64,000 bases of DNA from Chamaecyparis obtusa (lineage: Eukaryota; Streptophyta; Pinopsida; Cupressales; Cupressaceae): the NCBI GenBank assembly GCA_027943335.1, contig BSBK01003563.1, positions 193,501 through 257,500 on the forward strand, read 5' to 3'. Below are positions 35,961 to 49,900 of the stretch, one piece after another. The number at the start of each line of letters is the position of its first letter. Position 1 is the stretch's first letter. The position numbers and the translations under genes were made by a program. A model generated the notes under the pieces. It was not told the origin of the DNA. It saw only the letters and a list, made by a program, of their open reading frames with translations, and made no database searches.

Positions 35961-38900
35961 AAATATATATATGGGTTCACACATATATGTATTTATATAT
36001 ATATAATTTATATGTGATTATATGTTAATTATTGTAGATATTGTTGATGGTGTATATTTCAAAATTAATGTAAAGTATAATATTATTAATAATTAAATAT
36101 TAAATAATGCGAGGTATATTATTCTCAATTGTTAATTATTAATAATGAAGATACGTTATATATATAGATATTGATGTAATTAATGATGGCATATGCATAT
36201 ATGTTAGGATAATATTACATGTGTGTATGAATGAATACAAATAATCTTTTATTGTATATTTGAATAATATAGTTGTATGATATTAAATTATTTTATAATA
36301 CCCTTTAGTTAAGAGTTAGTTGGGAATTGGTTACTTTTCCTCTCAACCTTTGGAAATCTATTTATATGCACTACTTTCTCATTTGAAGAGGGAGATTTTG
36401 GGGGCTGAAGCATTGAGGAGAGGATGGCCTTACTTTTCATGGAGATTTTGGAGAGAAAACTTGGAGATGTGAAGGAGAGTTTGTAAGCATATGTCTTTAA
36501 GAATTTTTGGTTATCTTTGCTTTTGGGAGAGAGACATTTTTGTGAGAATTTCAGTAGTTGAGAGAGGGATTCTTTGCTGTGGAATTATTTCTTTCTTTCA
36601 TGGAGATTTCTGAAAGTGGATAGGGTTTGAAGGATGCATCTCAAGTTTGGATTTGTCTTCTCTTTTGTTTCCTTCCTTCTTCGATTCAACCTTCGTAGGA
36701 CATGAGGTATGGATTGAATATTTTAGTTACTTGATGTATCTGATAGATTATAGATCTATTTATATATTATCATTATTTATTATATCTGTACTTTTCATTT
36801 GTATGGTTATTTTAAAGTTTTGAGTTTTTGTTTGTAAGAATTGGCATGTGTTTTCCTAAGGTTTTTAGCAACCCATTTTTGGAGATCTATTATTATAACA
36901 ATTTAAATTGCATCTATGGTTTTACTAAATTGATTTTCTGGAAGTAAAATTCATAGATCTCAAATGGGTATCTCTCTGATTTTATTTTTAGGGTCGAATT
37001 AATGCCTTATTTTTGACATTTTGGCAGACTATGCCTGTCCATTCTTGATTCCAAATTTTCTGTCAAATGTATTCGTATGCTACAGGCTGACATGATTATA
37101 TAAAAGTCTAAATTTGATATCAAATATTATCTTAAGTCTTATCTTTAATTTTCAATTGGTTTGGTGAATTTTAATTATGTTTTGTGAAAATTACAACCGT
37201 TTTAGTGAAGGCAGGTCTGAACCCTAATCAGAATTTTCTGTTTTAAACCAGAAGTCGTAACTTTCTTTCCCACCATTGGATCTTCCTAAAAATAAAATTG
37301 AGAGTCCATAATTATGTTATCTAAATCTCCACCAAAGAGATTTCATTTATTTTATGCTTTGTGGAAGATATGGATGACTGTTCTATGATGACTATTCTTT
37401 GCATTTAATCCTTGCTTGAAATAATTCAATTTAAGAACATCATTAAGTTTTAAGGTTTCGTATGGTTACCAGAGGCTATTAGAATTTTTTTTTTGTTAAT
37501 TGGATCTATGTATACTCTGAATATGTTTATAATATCACTTGGATGTCTTCTTATATGTTTGGAACATTCTGAATGCCATATTGGGTTTAGGGTTGTCAAG
37601 TGGACTAGGGACAACATATGTTTTCCTAAACTCAACCAAATGTTGTTATGCAATTGATATGAATTCTTGATGATGAATCTATTATGTTCTTATGATTTTT
37701 ATATGTATGTTAGGGAAACTAAGTACACTAGGTGAGTGGCTCATAGTGAGGGGCCGGGGCCCTAAGTGGCTAGTACCAGCATAACCTACTATGAGTTATT
37801 TAATCAAGTGATAACCTAAATAAATGAATTGGGAATGGGAGATTATTGGAATGGGAAATTACACATTAATCAAGATTAATTGTGCCTCACCCATGCCTTT
37901 AGTGCTAGTAAAGACTAAGGATGGGAGTGGGAGAAGGTACCTGTGCGTAGGTACAACTGAATGACCTTATTTGTACGAGAGGCATTCAGTTCCGCATGTG
38001 CCTATTTGGGGGCCGGGGCCAAGAGTGGCTAGTACCAAGACAACCCAAGGGGTGAAGGCTATGCGATGACACTCACCTAGCTTGTAGCTTAGAGTCTCTA
38101 TCAAATTTGGTCATGCCTCTAGTATTCCTTATGGTCTTCTTGTCTTTTCTTTTTTTGTTGTGACTTTGGGGAACTTTTATCACCACCTTAGAAATTTTCT
38201 AGTTTTTACCTCTTGTATGGGCCTTTGGTTCTATCTCCTAGCTCGGGGGAGTGGGCCTATTGGTTCCACGTGGTTGGGTGGTTAATATTTATATCGAGGT
38301 ATTGTTCGTGATTCTCTGGATGATCCTAGCACATATTCCTTTCCAGATCATCAGTTGAAGATTTCTTATTGGATATTTTAATATGTTGAGATGTACTTAT
38401 GTATTTGAATTTATGTAATTTTTAATCTCCTAAAAGGAGTCTTGTAGTATTGATGTAATCTCAATTCAAAGCAATGCATAAGGGAATGGGTAGTTCTAGG
38501 TAAAAGAAAGGGAAAATAATGTAGAATATTGGACATGTTACTAGCATTAAAAGAAAGTGTTTATGTTATTTCTCATATCCTCTTATGTTGTCCATATGTA
38601 AAAGAAATAATCTTAAATATAGTTATATATAATGATGTATCAAAAAAATAATGTATTCTCTCTTGATGAAAGGATCCAAGGAAATTATTGAGAAATGATA
38701 GGTTAGTGATTGGAATTATTAACAATGAATGGTTATGAAACAATGCAATAAAATAGTAACTTGATTATAATGTTAATACTTGGTTCATGTTAATGAAATA
38801 CCTAGGATAATGCCTACCTTAATGAATATTAATCTCTTACCTAAATTATTAGAGAAAAGTGATATAAAGGATAGTAGATGTAGATGAAATCAATATGAAT

Positions 38901-39281
38901 TTATGGAATGAGTTGATAAAAGGAATAATGATGTTGGATGATTAACCTATGTTTAATAAAAGAAATAAGTTAGGGACATTTAACTTGGTGCATTAAAATG
39001 AATGTAGATCTTTTAAGCTCATAATTCCGTGAATATCTTATGTATGTAAATGGTTTATATGATGTTGCTTAGGTAGCGACGTTAGGGAACCCGGGAGGAC
39101 TTAAGTTGTATAAATCTTACATTCAAGTAGTAGAAAATTATTTCTTCTTTTAGAAATATGAAGTGTAATGATGAATATTATTCTAGTTAAAATAAATAAA
39201 TTAATTAAAAAAAAATTCACTACTTTCATTTTATAGAGGTTTTATGTCTTGTCCTCTTGGGTTTCCTGGTGGGGCGTTACA
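34705..39281 (+). repeat. 3' LTR of element C (4,577 bp)
   Basis: Nearly identical to 27,818-32,338. The 56-bp length difference is mostly the TA run (35,871-35,958, about 88 bp, against about 43 bp). Differences seen are largely transitions. Confidence 0.92.
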
Positions 39282-39286
39282 CATAT

Positions 39287-40183
39287 TATCTGATTTCAAG
39301 TGATATTATAGGGTAAAAATAAAGTTAAACTAGAACATTGGGGCAGTCAGGAGTATGGTCATATGAAAAAGTTGTCATAGATGTAGTTATAAAGAGAAAT
39401 TATGAAGCAATCATAATTAGAGTTAAAACTCTTATCAACAATAGAAAAAGACTTAAGAATTGATAAGCAAAGTACATCTTGGCATTTGATACAAGAAGCT
39501 TGAGTTAGGCGTAAACCAAGGAACTACATACAACCACATTTGATAAGGGATAACATATCACTTTTCTAGAAGGATGATTGAATGTTCTCAAGAGGGCATT
39601 CATCTAAAATAATTGAAAATGATGCTTCTAAATAAAAAGAATAACATTAATAGAGTATGATTATTATCAAGATTATGTTCATTTGGCCTTTCTAGATTTG
39701 TTTGTATTATGTTCATTCTCTTATCTATAAATCTAATTTGATGAACATGGTGATGCAGATTGATTGATGAACATGTTTAAGAAGTAAAATATTTGTTAAA
39801 GTGAATGAGAAATAATATGGAATAAGAAGTACATGTTTTTGACCATTGAATCTACGTCATTGGTTTAGTTTGAGCTTCACTTAGTTTTGAGAATAGTTTA
39901 ATATCTTGTACTTAACAAGGCCAACCACATGAAGGTTGAAGCTCATTTGGCCCCTGCCCCCCACTAACATCACTCTAAATTCCCCATTAACATCTAATAA
40001 CATTCATTCATTCATCCATCCATTTTTGAAATATTACATTCAATCATTATAATCACATGATAAAATTCATTAACACACAACATTCATGAATAATTCATTA
40101 ACACATCATTCATCAACATTACTAGTACAAAATTACATCCATTAAGATAACATTCTTTCATTAGCAAAAAATATTAATTACAA
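39287..40183. other. Intergenic stretch between element C and pseudogene E
   Basis: No gene seen. From 40,000 there is an ATTC/ATCC-rich repetitive tract, with AACATTCAT and ATTAACACA motifs repeated. CACTAACATCAC at 39,962 could be the end of a CACTA-type element that contains gene E, but no partner end is visible. Confidence 0.4.
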
Positions 40184-41102
40184 TCATTTATTTTTTGGTT
40201 TCTTTCTTGTTTTTTTAAGGTAACAGCTAAGAGGAATATCAATGTCCTCATTATTCCCCTCTTCTACTAATTCTAATGCCAACACGTGTCTCCTCCTCAT
40301 TTGTTCAAGAACAGGAGGCGGCTGCACCAAAGGGGGGTATGTTGCAATAACAACTATGTCATGAGTTAAATTCGCACCATTTTATATTAGTGTTACAAGT
40401 ATTTAATTAAGTAAAAGAGCTATAAATCAAAAAATAAATTTAAAAGAACAAAACATAGATTATCTTTACCTGAATGTGCCACATGATCTACATGGTGATC
40501 ACTCTGAACATCCTCCACTCATTTAGCATGACATTTTGTATGCTCTAAAATATACACAAAAAAGGTTACACCAATTTCAATTTAAGATGTTAAATTGTAT
40601 TAATAATTACATAATTAATTTTAAATAGAAAATGGAAACCTCCATCAACACTATAATGCACATCAGGGGCTTCATCATGCAGTGTAGGATCTGTGTTACG
40701 ATTAGGAGGTTGCATTACAATGTCATTCACATTATTATAAAATAGATTGTTGCTCAAGTATTCAATTTCAAATATATTATTTTGGCATATTTACCTATTC
40801 ACATAATGCAAGAGACTCTTGGGTTGGGCTAGTGGAAGCTTAGGGTAGGCATTCAGCCATGGCTTGATAGCTTTCCTTGAAGGCAATTTTTTTGTGTTCT
40901 ATCGTGGCCTCTAAATTAAATTTTGAGCCCTGCATTTTTTGATTAAACAAAATTATTTTCATTTTATAAATAATTTTTCTCTAGAATTCATTTAATGCTA
41001 CTTACAATTCGTGCTATAATTTTGGACTATCCACCAGAGCCAAGTTTGTGCTGCCCAATCTTTTGCAGCTTGGCCTTTGTTGCCTTTGATGTGTCCTATA
41101 AC
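40184..41102 (-). pseudogene. Gene E, 3' exons (transposase-like C-terminal part)
   Basis: Read on the minus strand after the intron that holds copia D. Exon 41,102-41,006: its 5' side follows TTTTCATAG and its 3' side precedes GTAAGT. In phase with the upstream exon it reads KATKAKLQKIGQHKLGSGG, then TAG, then SKIIARI. This resembles the R/K-rich, H-x-x-GS motif of the plant Ptta/En/Spm transposase family. More probable exons follow at about 40,929-40,796, 40,735-40,640 and 40,540-40,450. The last exon, 40,353-40,184, reads VIATYPPLVQPPPVLEQM and ends in a basic tail (KKTRKKPKNK) and TGA. At least two TAG codons break it. Exon borders are by eye. Confidence 0.6.
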
Positions 41103-41127
41103 CTATGAAAAGTTTGAAATATGTTAG

Positions 41128-42615
41128 TGTTAGAATAACTGAGAGGGGGGTGAATCGATTATCCATAGTCCAAATTACAAAATGTATCACTTAAAAAAAA
41201 TTTAGCTAATTTTGCAAGTCGGTAAACAAGAATACTAAACAATTTGTGTCTTTACCGATTACCAGTTAATTGCTCATAGAGTTTACCAATCAAATCAAAT
41301 ATGCAACATGTAAAGTATGATAGCCAAAAAATCACCACATAAACACATAGCACAAAATATTTAATGTGGAGCCCCTGTAAAGGAAAAAACCACCTAGGAC
41401 CGGTAATCCAAAATATTTTCACTCTTTTGAAGTGAGCTCAGTGAAGAGCCAACCCTATTAAAGGTTACAAAACACACTGTAAGGTGTGACCTTGTTAGAG
41501 GATTTAACACTAACAGTTATCATCCAACTGACATTCACTATGGGGTTGATAGGATAACAATGTCCATTCTATGAATGACATATAAGACTTTCAAGTCCAT
41601 TCGGTTAAGAGATTTTATCTGTTTACAATGGTTAAATTGAAATAGTAGGTGATCTGATTACAATAAAAATTAACTTTGGAGATGTTCAAATCTATTCTAA
41701 GCTCATAAAAATCCTCTGATAACTATTTCAATTCAGTTCTTCAATATTCAATAACTTACTATCCCTCGGTAAAAGCTCTCAATGCTTGGTTAACTCTGCA
41801 GTTTGGTTCTTCTTCAACCAGTCTAATCAGGCATGCATGAAGCAATATTCACGCGATATCTCTTTAGTCTCCTTCTTCCAGCATCCTTTTCAAAATGAAA
41901 TCAATGTCTCTTAAATAGACAAGTAAACCATTTTCTTTTCATCCATCAGATTTTACCGCTTAATCTCCTTCATTGATTTTGCCCCTTAAACTTTCCTGAG
42001 TAGATGTGTCTCTATCTCATTTCATTTCCATCCTTTAGATCTTCTTCAAATTTTGTTAGTCATTGATCTCATAAAACACTTTATCTTCCAACTCAAAATC
42101 ATACACTTTACATCTCATCAATTTTTGTTGGCTAAAATAATCATTTATTTCTTTTGTCCATACTCAGTTAACAAAGAAATGTGTCGGTGAACACAAGATT
42201 GGTTGATACTATCACTCAGTATACAGTACACTAGCTCGGTGTATACTGGAATGCTTCATTAACTAACCACATTGCTTTGTAACATTTTGCTTCCAACTTC
42301 ATAACAAATTAATGCAACATAATCAAGTCAACAATATGAAGTCATAGACTCATCAATAAGTTACCAAGAATCTTCCTTATCCTCATCTGTCATATCCATC
42401 TTCCTCCATGTAGATATATGAGTTCTTCATCTTTTCTTTCCTCTTAATAGATGTTTAGATATTTGCAACCAACATGATAAGTACTCTCAAAACTAGTTGA
42501 CATCAATGACAACATAAAGACTGATTTAATTATCTTACATATACATTCAGTGCTTGGTGATCTCTAATCACTTTGTAGTTCATCAATCAGGTTCTCAATC
42601 AGTTGTAGTTCATCA
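41128..42615 (-). repeat. 3' LTR of copia D
   Basis: Plus strand TGTTAGAATAACTGAG to CAGTTGTAGTTCATCA. It matches 59,917-61,380 throughout. The reverse strand of the adjacent CTCTCCCTTTGG (42,618-42,629) is the polypurine tract CCAAAGGGAGAG. Confidence 0.85.
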
Positions 42616-42629
42616 ATCTCTCCCTTTGG

Positions 42630-43887
42630 CATTGATGGAAACTCAATAAATATGAAATATACCATACACATACCAAACATGTATTCTACAACTATGTAAG
42701 AAATGTTGTAAGCTCTCCCTAGCTTAATATGTTTAATCACTATGTTACATAAAAATATTGCAAGTGCAATAGGGATAACTTTAAGAAACCCCCTTTTAGG
42801 AAAAACTGTAAAATCCTAGTGAATCATACATTATTTTAGGGGGGAATTTGTTTTAATGCAGGCGATTTTTTTTTTCAAATCCATGATTTTTCATAGTTTT
42901 AATTGGCGATTTTTTCCTCAATGAATGAAAATTTTATAAATTGCTAGCGAATAATTTTCTTTTGAAGTAACAAATTATAATATATGAGGTGAATAATTTT
43001 ATTTTCAAGTAAAAAATAATAATATATGAGGCGAATGATTTTATTTTGAAGGGTAAAAAAAATATTTGTATTGGCGAATTTTATGTACCATTTGAAAATT
43101 TATTTATTTTATTGGCTAATCATTCGTTAATTATGGCAAAAAAAAATATTTTGTTGGCGATTTTCAAAAGATGGGAAATATTTTGTTATAATACCTTAGA
43201 CTAACATACCTAGCATATATACATTATTTTATAATGTTAAATATATTATTTGATATCGTTCGATGATCCAAGATCAATGGCTGAAGTTTAATTTCGGCCC
43301 CAATTTCTTGAAGGAAACAAAGTTGTGGAGGATGTCACCAGAATCTTGACACATATCAAATAAGGGTTACTTGGCTATAGACTACAGTGTACACATGTTG
43401 GTATCGATATTCATGATTATATTACTATAGTGCAACTTGTAACCTCTTAAATTGGTAAGCAATAAATGCCTTGTCAGTGACAAGTGACATTCTTTAACTT
43501 GTCACATAGAGTAGACACGCACCACTTCCAAATTCGTACAGACGCTATAACTGATATCTGACATCTTTTGCATTTATGGGAAAGATTTACAACCAGATAT
43601 GAAAGATTAAGTCCAAAATTTTAATTTCTCACACGCATGCATTTAGGGGAAATATTTACATGAAAGATTTAGATGCATGTTAAGGACAATGGATTTAATA
43701 CCATTAAAGATAGAATAATTTATTGCTAAGTAATGATCCAGAATTCAAGGCCTATTTATAGATGATCTATCTTCACTATTCATCGATTCATCTTTGGCAT
43801 TTTCTAGATAATTTGTTTGTTTAGGGTCTACAGTCTGCAGCCTGCAAATAATTTTTTTAAAGTTTTTTGTAGTCTTACTGTTTCAGA
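42630..43887. other. Copia D 3' tail and edge of the inserted block
   Basis: No gene. Up to about 42,830 there are more AGGGAGAG-like purine tracts on the minus strand, as expected of D. From 42,860 to 43,170 a GGCGAATTTTT-type motif recurs at least six times (GGCGATTTTTTTTTT, TTGGCGATTTTTTCC, GGCGAATGATTTT, TTGGCGAATTTTATG). It looks like the subterminal repeats of a DNA transposon. Confidence 0.45.
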
Positions 43888-44465
43888 TGGACACTCCAAT
43901 TAGGCTTATATGCACATCTGAGGAGGCCCAAAAGGCCTTTCTAGGTTCCTTTACTGATGAAACCTTAGAATCTATTTGTAAGGAGGGTGGGCCTTTCGTT
44001 ATAGAGGCTGTGAAAATGGTGTTGGGCTGAGAGTTTCAGAATAATGAATATAGGCACTGGGTCAACATAGACATTACGTCCCATTTTTTGGCATCTCTTC
44101 TTGACCTTGGAGGAGAGAAGGTGGAGATGTAAATGCTACTGAGGAGGGTTTTTAAAGAGGAGTACCTAGGGGACAATGTTAATATTGTTGTGTTCACAAA
44201 AATAGGGGTTGGGATCCCTTGGGCAAGTGAAATACCCAAGCTTCTCCTCCCAGGCTAGAATGTGGCCATGCAACCTTTTCTTTTGGGCCTCAATGCTGGG
44301 AAGTATAACTGCCATAGGAAATGGGCCCTGATTGCTAGGGATTTCCTCTAAAAGTGGTTTTCCCTTGATGAAGAGGAGGCTGAGGCAGGGCAATTTAGGT
44401 GGCTCGATGAATTCGCGTAGATAATCATCTCTCATGAATTCTACTTAAATGGAGCCGAAGGCCAA
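43888..44465 (+). pseudogene. Decayed 195-codon frame, unknown protein
   Basis: From ATG at 43,888 one plus-strand frame runs about 195 codons with only five or six stops and sensible amino-acid content (for example GGPFVIEAVKMVLG, IPWASEIPKLLLPG, FLLGLNAGKYNCHRKWALIA). The base composition is richer in G and C than its surroundings. Minus-strand ORFs over it (44,036-44,435) are shadows. It does not match a family I know. It may be an exon of a captured gene or part of an element ORF. Confidence 0.45.
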
Positions 44466-44731
44466 AATTAGTAGAGGACTACTAGACTGGTTTTTTGGAT
44501 AAAATTTTTATGATTTTTTCTTGTTTATAGTATGTTTCTTTTTGTAGTATTTACTATTGTACTGGAAGTAGACATTGGACTACTAGTCTACTAGTGGTTT
44601 TTGTTTTATAAAAACATACCTCATTTTTTGGTTTTTTTGTTTATAGTAGGTTCCTCTTTATTCTAGAAGTGGAGCTGGACAATGTTTATGTAATTATAAT
44701 TTTATGAAAAGAAAACAATGAAAATTTTGCT

Positions 44732-45825
44732 CATTTCAATCTGTACAAAAGATGGTTCTTAGACTTCTTTGTCACTGTGATTGCAATATTTTAATTAGTT
44801 GCTTTATGATTTATCTTCATATTAGATATGTATGATGTATCAAAGTTGTACAATGTAGATGGTTATAGTTAATAAAAGAAATGTCTTATCAGTTATCATT
44901 GAGTACTGACATTAAGTTTGGGTAATGTTACCTGTCAAAATTCACACACTCGTACATTTAATATGAAAGATTTATAGAATTTTGAAGGACAAATGAATTA
45001 ATAAGGTTAGAGAAAGAATTTATGGTATTCTAATTATAATGTATGAGAATTATATGTGAATCTGTGATTATAATTATCAACATTAAAGTTATAATCTAAA
45101 TCAATAAAAAATATCATTTTAACTTTAAGAATACTATATAATCAATTTGACAAAGAAATGAATTAATAAGGTTAGAGAAAGAATTTATTGTTTTCTAATT
45201 ATAAGGTATGATAATTATATGTGATTATAATTATCAATGTTAAAGTTATAATCAATAAAAAATATCATTTTAACATTAAGTATACTATTTAGTCCATAAA
45301 AAATTTTGCAAACTTTAGCGCATTTCAATTTGTACAAAAAATGGTTCTTAGACTTCTTTGTCACTGTGATTGCAATATTTTAATTAGTTGCTTTATGATT
45401 TATCTGTGTATTAGATATGTATGATGTATCACAGTTGTACAATGTAGATAGTTATAGTTAATAAAAGAAATGTCTTATCAGTTATCACTAAGTACTGACA
45501 CTAAGTTTGGGTAATGTTAACTATCAAAATTCACACACTCGTACATTTAATATGAAAGATTTATAGAATTTTGATGGACAAATGAATTAATAAGGTTAGA
45601 GAAAGAATTTATGGTATTCTAATTATAATGTATGAGAATTATATGTGAATCTATGATTATAATTATCAATGTTAAAGTTATAATCTAAATCAATAAAAAA
45701 TATCATTTTAACTTTAAGAATACTATATAATCAATTTGACAGACAAATGAATTAATAAGGTTAGAGAAAGAATTTATTGTTTTCTAATTTTAAGGTATGA
45801 TAATTATATGTGATTATAATTATCA
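44732..45825. repeat. Imperfect tandem duplication, period about 589 bp
   Basis: CATTTCAATCTGTACAAAA at 44,732 recurs at 45,321, and the next 500 bp match with few changes. Inside each copy a shorter block (AATGAATTAATAAGGTTAGAGAAAG) occurs twice, so the region grew by at least two rounds of duplication. No ORF. Confidence 0.85.
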
Positions 45826-46079
45826 ATGTCAGTGACTTAGTGACCACAGAAATCTCATTATCTCTAAACACTAACCTTAACTCTGACCTCTAAAATTTAT
45901 TAGAATTTAATATTATTAAAAAAATAGTGCATTTTGAATTTGATTGGCTAAAATTGTTACTATTCAATTAAATAACTTTAAATGTTATTAACTTTATTGT
46001 CCATTATTAATTAATATTTATAAAGGAAAAAATAACATTATAACATTTAAAAATGTTTGTTACAAATAACTACCATTGG

Positions 46080-46500
46080 ATGAGCACAAATCGACGATGT
46101 ATGATGGACTTTAGGATGAAAGGGAAAAGCAACCCCATCTTTTGAAACCCATTCTGAAATCATGACACATGTCAGCCATCCGGTGAGTGGTGACTAGGTG
46201 AGTTAATGAGACCCACGGGGGCCTGGGGCCACTACTACCATAGGCACACAATGCCATTATGACTGTTGGATTATTGTAGATCAATGATCGAAGTTGTATT
46301 TTGAGATGAAAGGGAAAAAGAAACCCCATCTTCTAAAACCCATTCTGGAATCATGACATGTGTCACTAAACACATAAGACGATCCACTCACAGTCTCGCA
46401 TGGTCCTACCAACAATGCCATTTGATGATGATGTGACATCTTTGACTCATAGTCATGAGGTGAGTCAGCCATCAGATGAGTGGTGATGACTCTAGATTGT
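46080..46500. repeat. Imperfect tandem repeat, period about 190 bp
   Basis: GATGAAAGGGAAAAGCAACCCC (46,115) recurs at 46,305 with the following 60 bp (ACCCATTCTG-AATCATGACA). The ORFs on the minus strand over it are not supported as genes. Confidence 0.65.
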
Positions 46501-46912
46501 ACAATTTTGGTGCTTTAAGTTTCACTTTCCAGTTGTCTGGGAATTTAGAAAGGGTTTACAGATTCTTAATTTCTATGTTGAGGAAAGAAAGTGCAACAAA
46601 GTCTCTCAGCTAAAGCTCTGTAACCTTTTCCTTGTCAAAGTCTGCAAAAATCAAAACTAAGGATAACGAGTAACTACTAAAATCCTGAACAGTTAGGTCC
46701 TGCATTTTAAATTTTTCAAATCTCTTGATTTACAACTTTACTATTTATATTATAGAAAAAAAATTTCCTGTTACTTGTTAGGGTTTAATTTTGATTCTTG
46801 AATCACCCCTATAAATTTTAGGCTTATAGACTATAGCTGTGTATAAATATTTAAATTTTCCTATGAGTAAATAGTGATACCGGTTTAGGTTACCACTTAC
46901 CAGCTTACCACG

Positions 46913-49900
46913 ATGGGAAAAACAATTATCAAGAATAAGACTATGAGTAAAAAGACAAGTTAGATAATAGAATTCCACAATCTGCTTAAAACACTAGGTT
47001 TCACAGATTTATTCCATGATATTTATGATCCAGTTATTCATGGAAATAAGGGAATAATGGAAATTAGATTTACAATTGAAAACAAGTGGAACGATCCAAA
47101 TAAGGGTTCAAAATTTTCTCCATTTAACCCAAAGGTAAATGCAATGGAAAATAAAATTGCATCGTAGAATGCTGGGTCAACAAGCATGGTGTTACCTCAA
47201 GTATTCCCTTGCCCAAAAATTGTTATGGTCTGCACCAAAAATTATGATGAAAATAAAAAAGCAATTGTGAATAAAAATACTCAGGAGGAAATTTTGTCCA
47301 TAACCAAGAGTGAATTTGTTAGTTTGTTGAACCTAGGGTTTGAACAACAAAACTCAAATGTGCAAATTGACTTGAGAAAGTTGGCAAAGGATTATGAAAA
47401 AATAGATGCAACACAAAGAGATTCTTATATCAGAGGAATAACAAATGGTTCAAGCCTAAGTCCAGATCATAGGCCTCCTTATGATTATGAAATTTTTGTG
47501 CCATGGGTTCAGGATAGTATTTCCTTGCTAGCATTTTGTTTGGGATTGGATAGTAACAAAGAAGTGGGTGCCAGCATTCTTGAAATGCTTTTTCATATTC
47601 ATCTTGAAAAAGAACTAGTAAAATATTGTTTTATTGAGAATATTGTTCGTTGCATGCAAGAATAATTACTAATGATTAAAATAGATTCATAGAAGATATT
47701 TAGATTCACAACCTACTTGTGCTATCTTTTCTTAGCAAAGCATCATGCAATATTTTAGAAAAACAAGCTTTGCAACCAGGGCCAAAATCCAATATATGAG
47801 TTGACACCTTAGATAAGGATGATTGATAACAGAAGGAACTACAACAATTTTATAGACTTCTTTTTGGCACCAATGTATGATAAAATTATAGGCACTCCAA
47901 TGCCTAGATTACCTACTACTTGTAGAGATTTAATTCAACTTGGAAGTAAAATACAATTGGCTGACTGGTACTTCATGGAAGAGTACACAGTGTTAAGGTT
48001 TTACAATTCAGTAGTAGAACCCTACAAACTTCCAATACATGTCACAGAGAGGGTATTTGCATTGGAATATGTATGGGAGATGGAGATCACAAATGTACTC
48101 TTTAGTGGTCAGCAAAAGAAAATGATATTTCCTTCCTTGCCTTTCTCATTTGGAGGGATCACATTTGAGAGAAGAGGATTCAAAGTGGCAGAAGCCTTTT
48201 TTACAATTTTTCACTCAACATAATTGGAACAAAGCTTAGAGAGAATGGAAACTCTAAAAGAAAATGTCAATATGAAAGTATGCCATTGATTGAAAATTTT
48301 AAAAACATGGATTCCTGGGAGGAGGTCAAAAAAGAGATGGAGAAATATGTTGCTGAAAATAATATGTCAATACAAGAATTGTCATCACAAATTATGTCAT
48401 TGCACAAATAGAAAGGAAAAGTATAGGCCATGAGTATAACATTGTCCAATTTCTACCAGAAAGTTACTCAACCATCTACAAATTCTATTCCAAAAAAGCT
48501 AATGAATGAATGTATTGATGATAATTGGACTCAAACCAAAATTTCTATTTTTTGGGAAATGAGGAAGAATCTCTATGAGTCAGACCTCTGGAGATCTTTA
48601 TGATGTGGAAGAGGATACAATGTTTAATGAATTATGGAATAAGGAGCATCCAACTGAAGCATATCTAGATGACGATGACCAGGACCAGGATTTTGTGAAT
48701 CCCACATCCAGCATGAAATCCCACATCCAGTACAGTATATTCAATTAGTAGAGGATTTGATGCATCCAAAAAAGATCAATATATCAAAGAGGTAGATATT
48801 ATAGAAAAAATTGGCTACCAAGGTTTTGGTGGTTTGGGTCCTTGTGGACAATGGGTTTGGTCTTTACCTGACCCAGCAGCTCCACCAAAACATGGTGAGA
48901 AACTAGGCCTTGGGCTTGGAGTTCAATCATCAAAATCATCAACTCAGTCAATTCCATTTCCTGAATCAATTGCCACTCCCACAGTTGTGGATATCATGGG
49001 TACAACTACAACTAATGGTTCGAAAAGGACATTACAGATAGACATGAAAACAATTATTCCCAGAGATCAAGGTAGTGTAAAGAAGCAAAAGATTTTGACA
49101 AGTATTAGTAAAACAATGCCAATGGTGACTGGGACTCCAACAATTGCCCAACCTTCAGGAAAAAACCCTCAGGCTCAAAACAGTCCAAAAACTCCACTTG
49201 TAATGGGTCAGGGTGTTTCTAATCCTCATGGTGTAAAATTATCAACACCACATACAACATAGGTGGAAGCTCCTACATCAGTGTAAGTGCTATTTCACCA
49301 TTCAAACATTCAATTGTGTCACAAAACCCTAATTTTTGTTACAATGATTTTGTAACTAACTATGAACAATCAAAAAACAGGAATAGACAACATAGTAAGA
49401 CAATGAAGATGGAAGAAGTTGCTACTACTCGTGAGGCAGAACCTGCAACAAATAGGCTATTTCCCATGTATGACCCAAATAAAGATATGATAGAATTCAT
49501 GGTTGTTATGCCCCCAAATAGAGATAACAATCCACTAGAGAGTCAGTTAGATCCATCTCAATTTCAAGTTAGCACCCTCCAAATGGATTTATCCAAAATT
49601 AAAGATGTGGACAAGATAAATGTGTCCAAAATGACCAACCAAGTGGTCTACAGTTCAGTGATGAAGTTGGACAGAGAGAAATGAAAGCTTCAGGGCACAA
49701 TAGATAAGTTAAAGGCAGACCTAGAAAATGTAAAGGCAAATGAGAAAGCAGCAGAAAATAGGTGCAAAGAATTAGAGAGAAGGATAAAAAATTCATCCTC
49801 TAAAGAAGAAATTGGAGTTGGATAGCAAGAACATATTGATGCAGAATTGAAATCTCTGAGGGAAAAATTGGAATAGAGCGAACAAAAACTTGAGAATGAA

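Larger units (their letters stand above)
27818..39281 (+). mobile_element. Element C: LARD-type non-autonomous LTR retrotransposon
   Basis: 11.46 kb bounded by a perfect 5-bp duplication. LTRs of 4,521 and 4,577 bp surround a 2,366-bp interior. It keeps every cis signal needed to move (LTR ends TGTAA/TTACA, initiator-Met primer site, polypurine tract, TATA-like box) but has no gag or pol. Large retrotransposon derivatives (LARDs), described in grasses, have the same plan of 4-5-kb LTRs and non-coding interiors and use proteins from autonomous relatives. In a 360-bp LTR sample I count seven differences, so the insertion is fairly recent. Which autonomous element supplies the enzymes cannot be told from this window. 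Confidence 0.9.

Noticed and set aside
39962..39966. CACTA transposon end
   Set aside because: Only one CACTA is visible with no inverted partner, so it was kept as a low-support remark and not a call.
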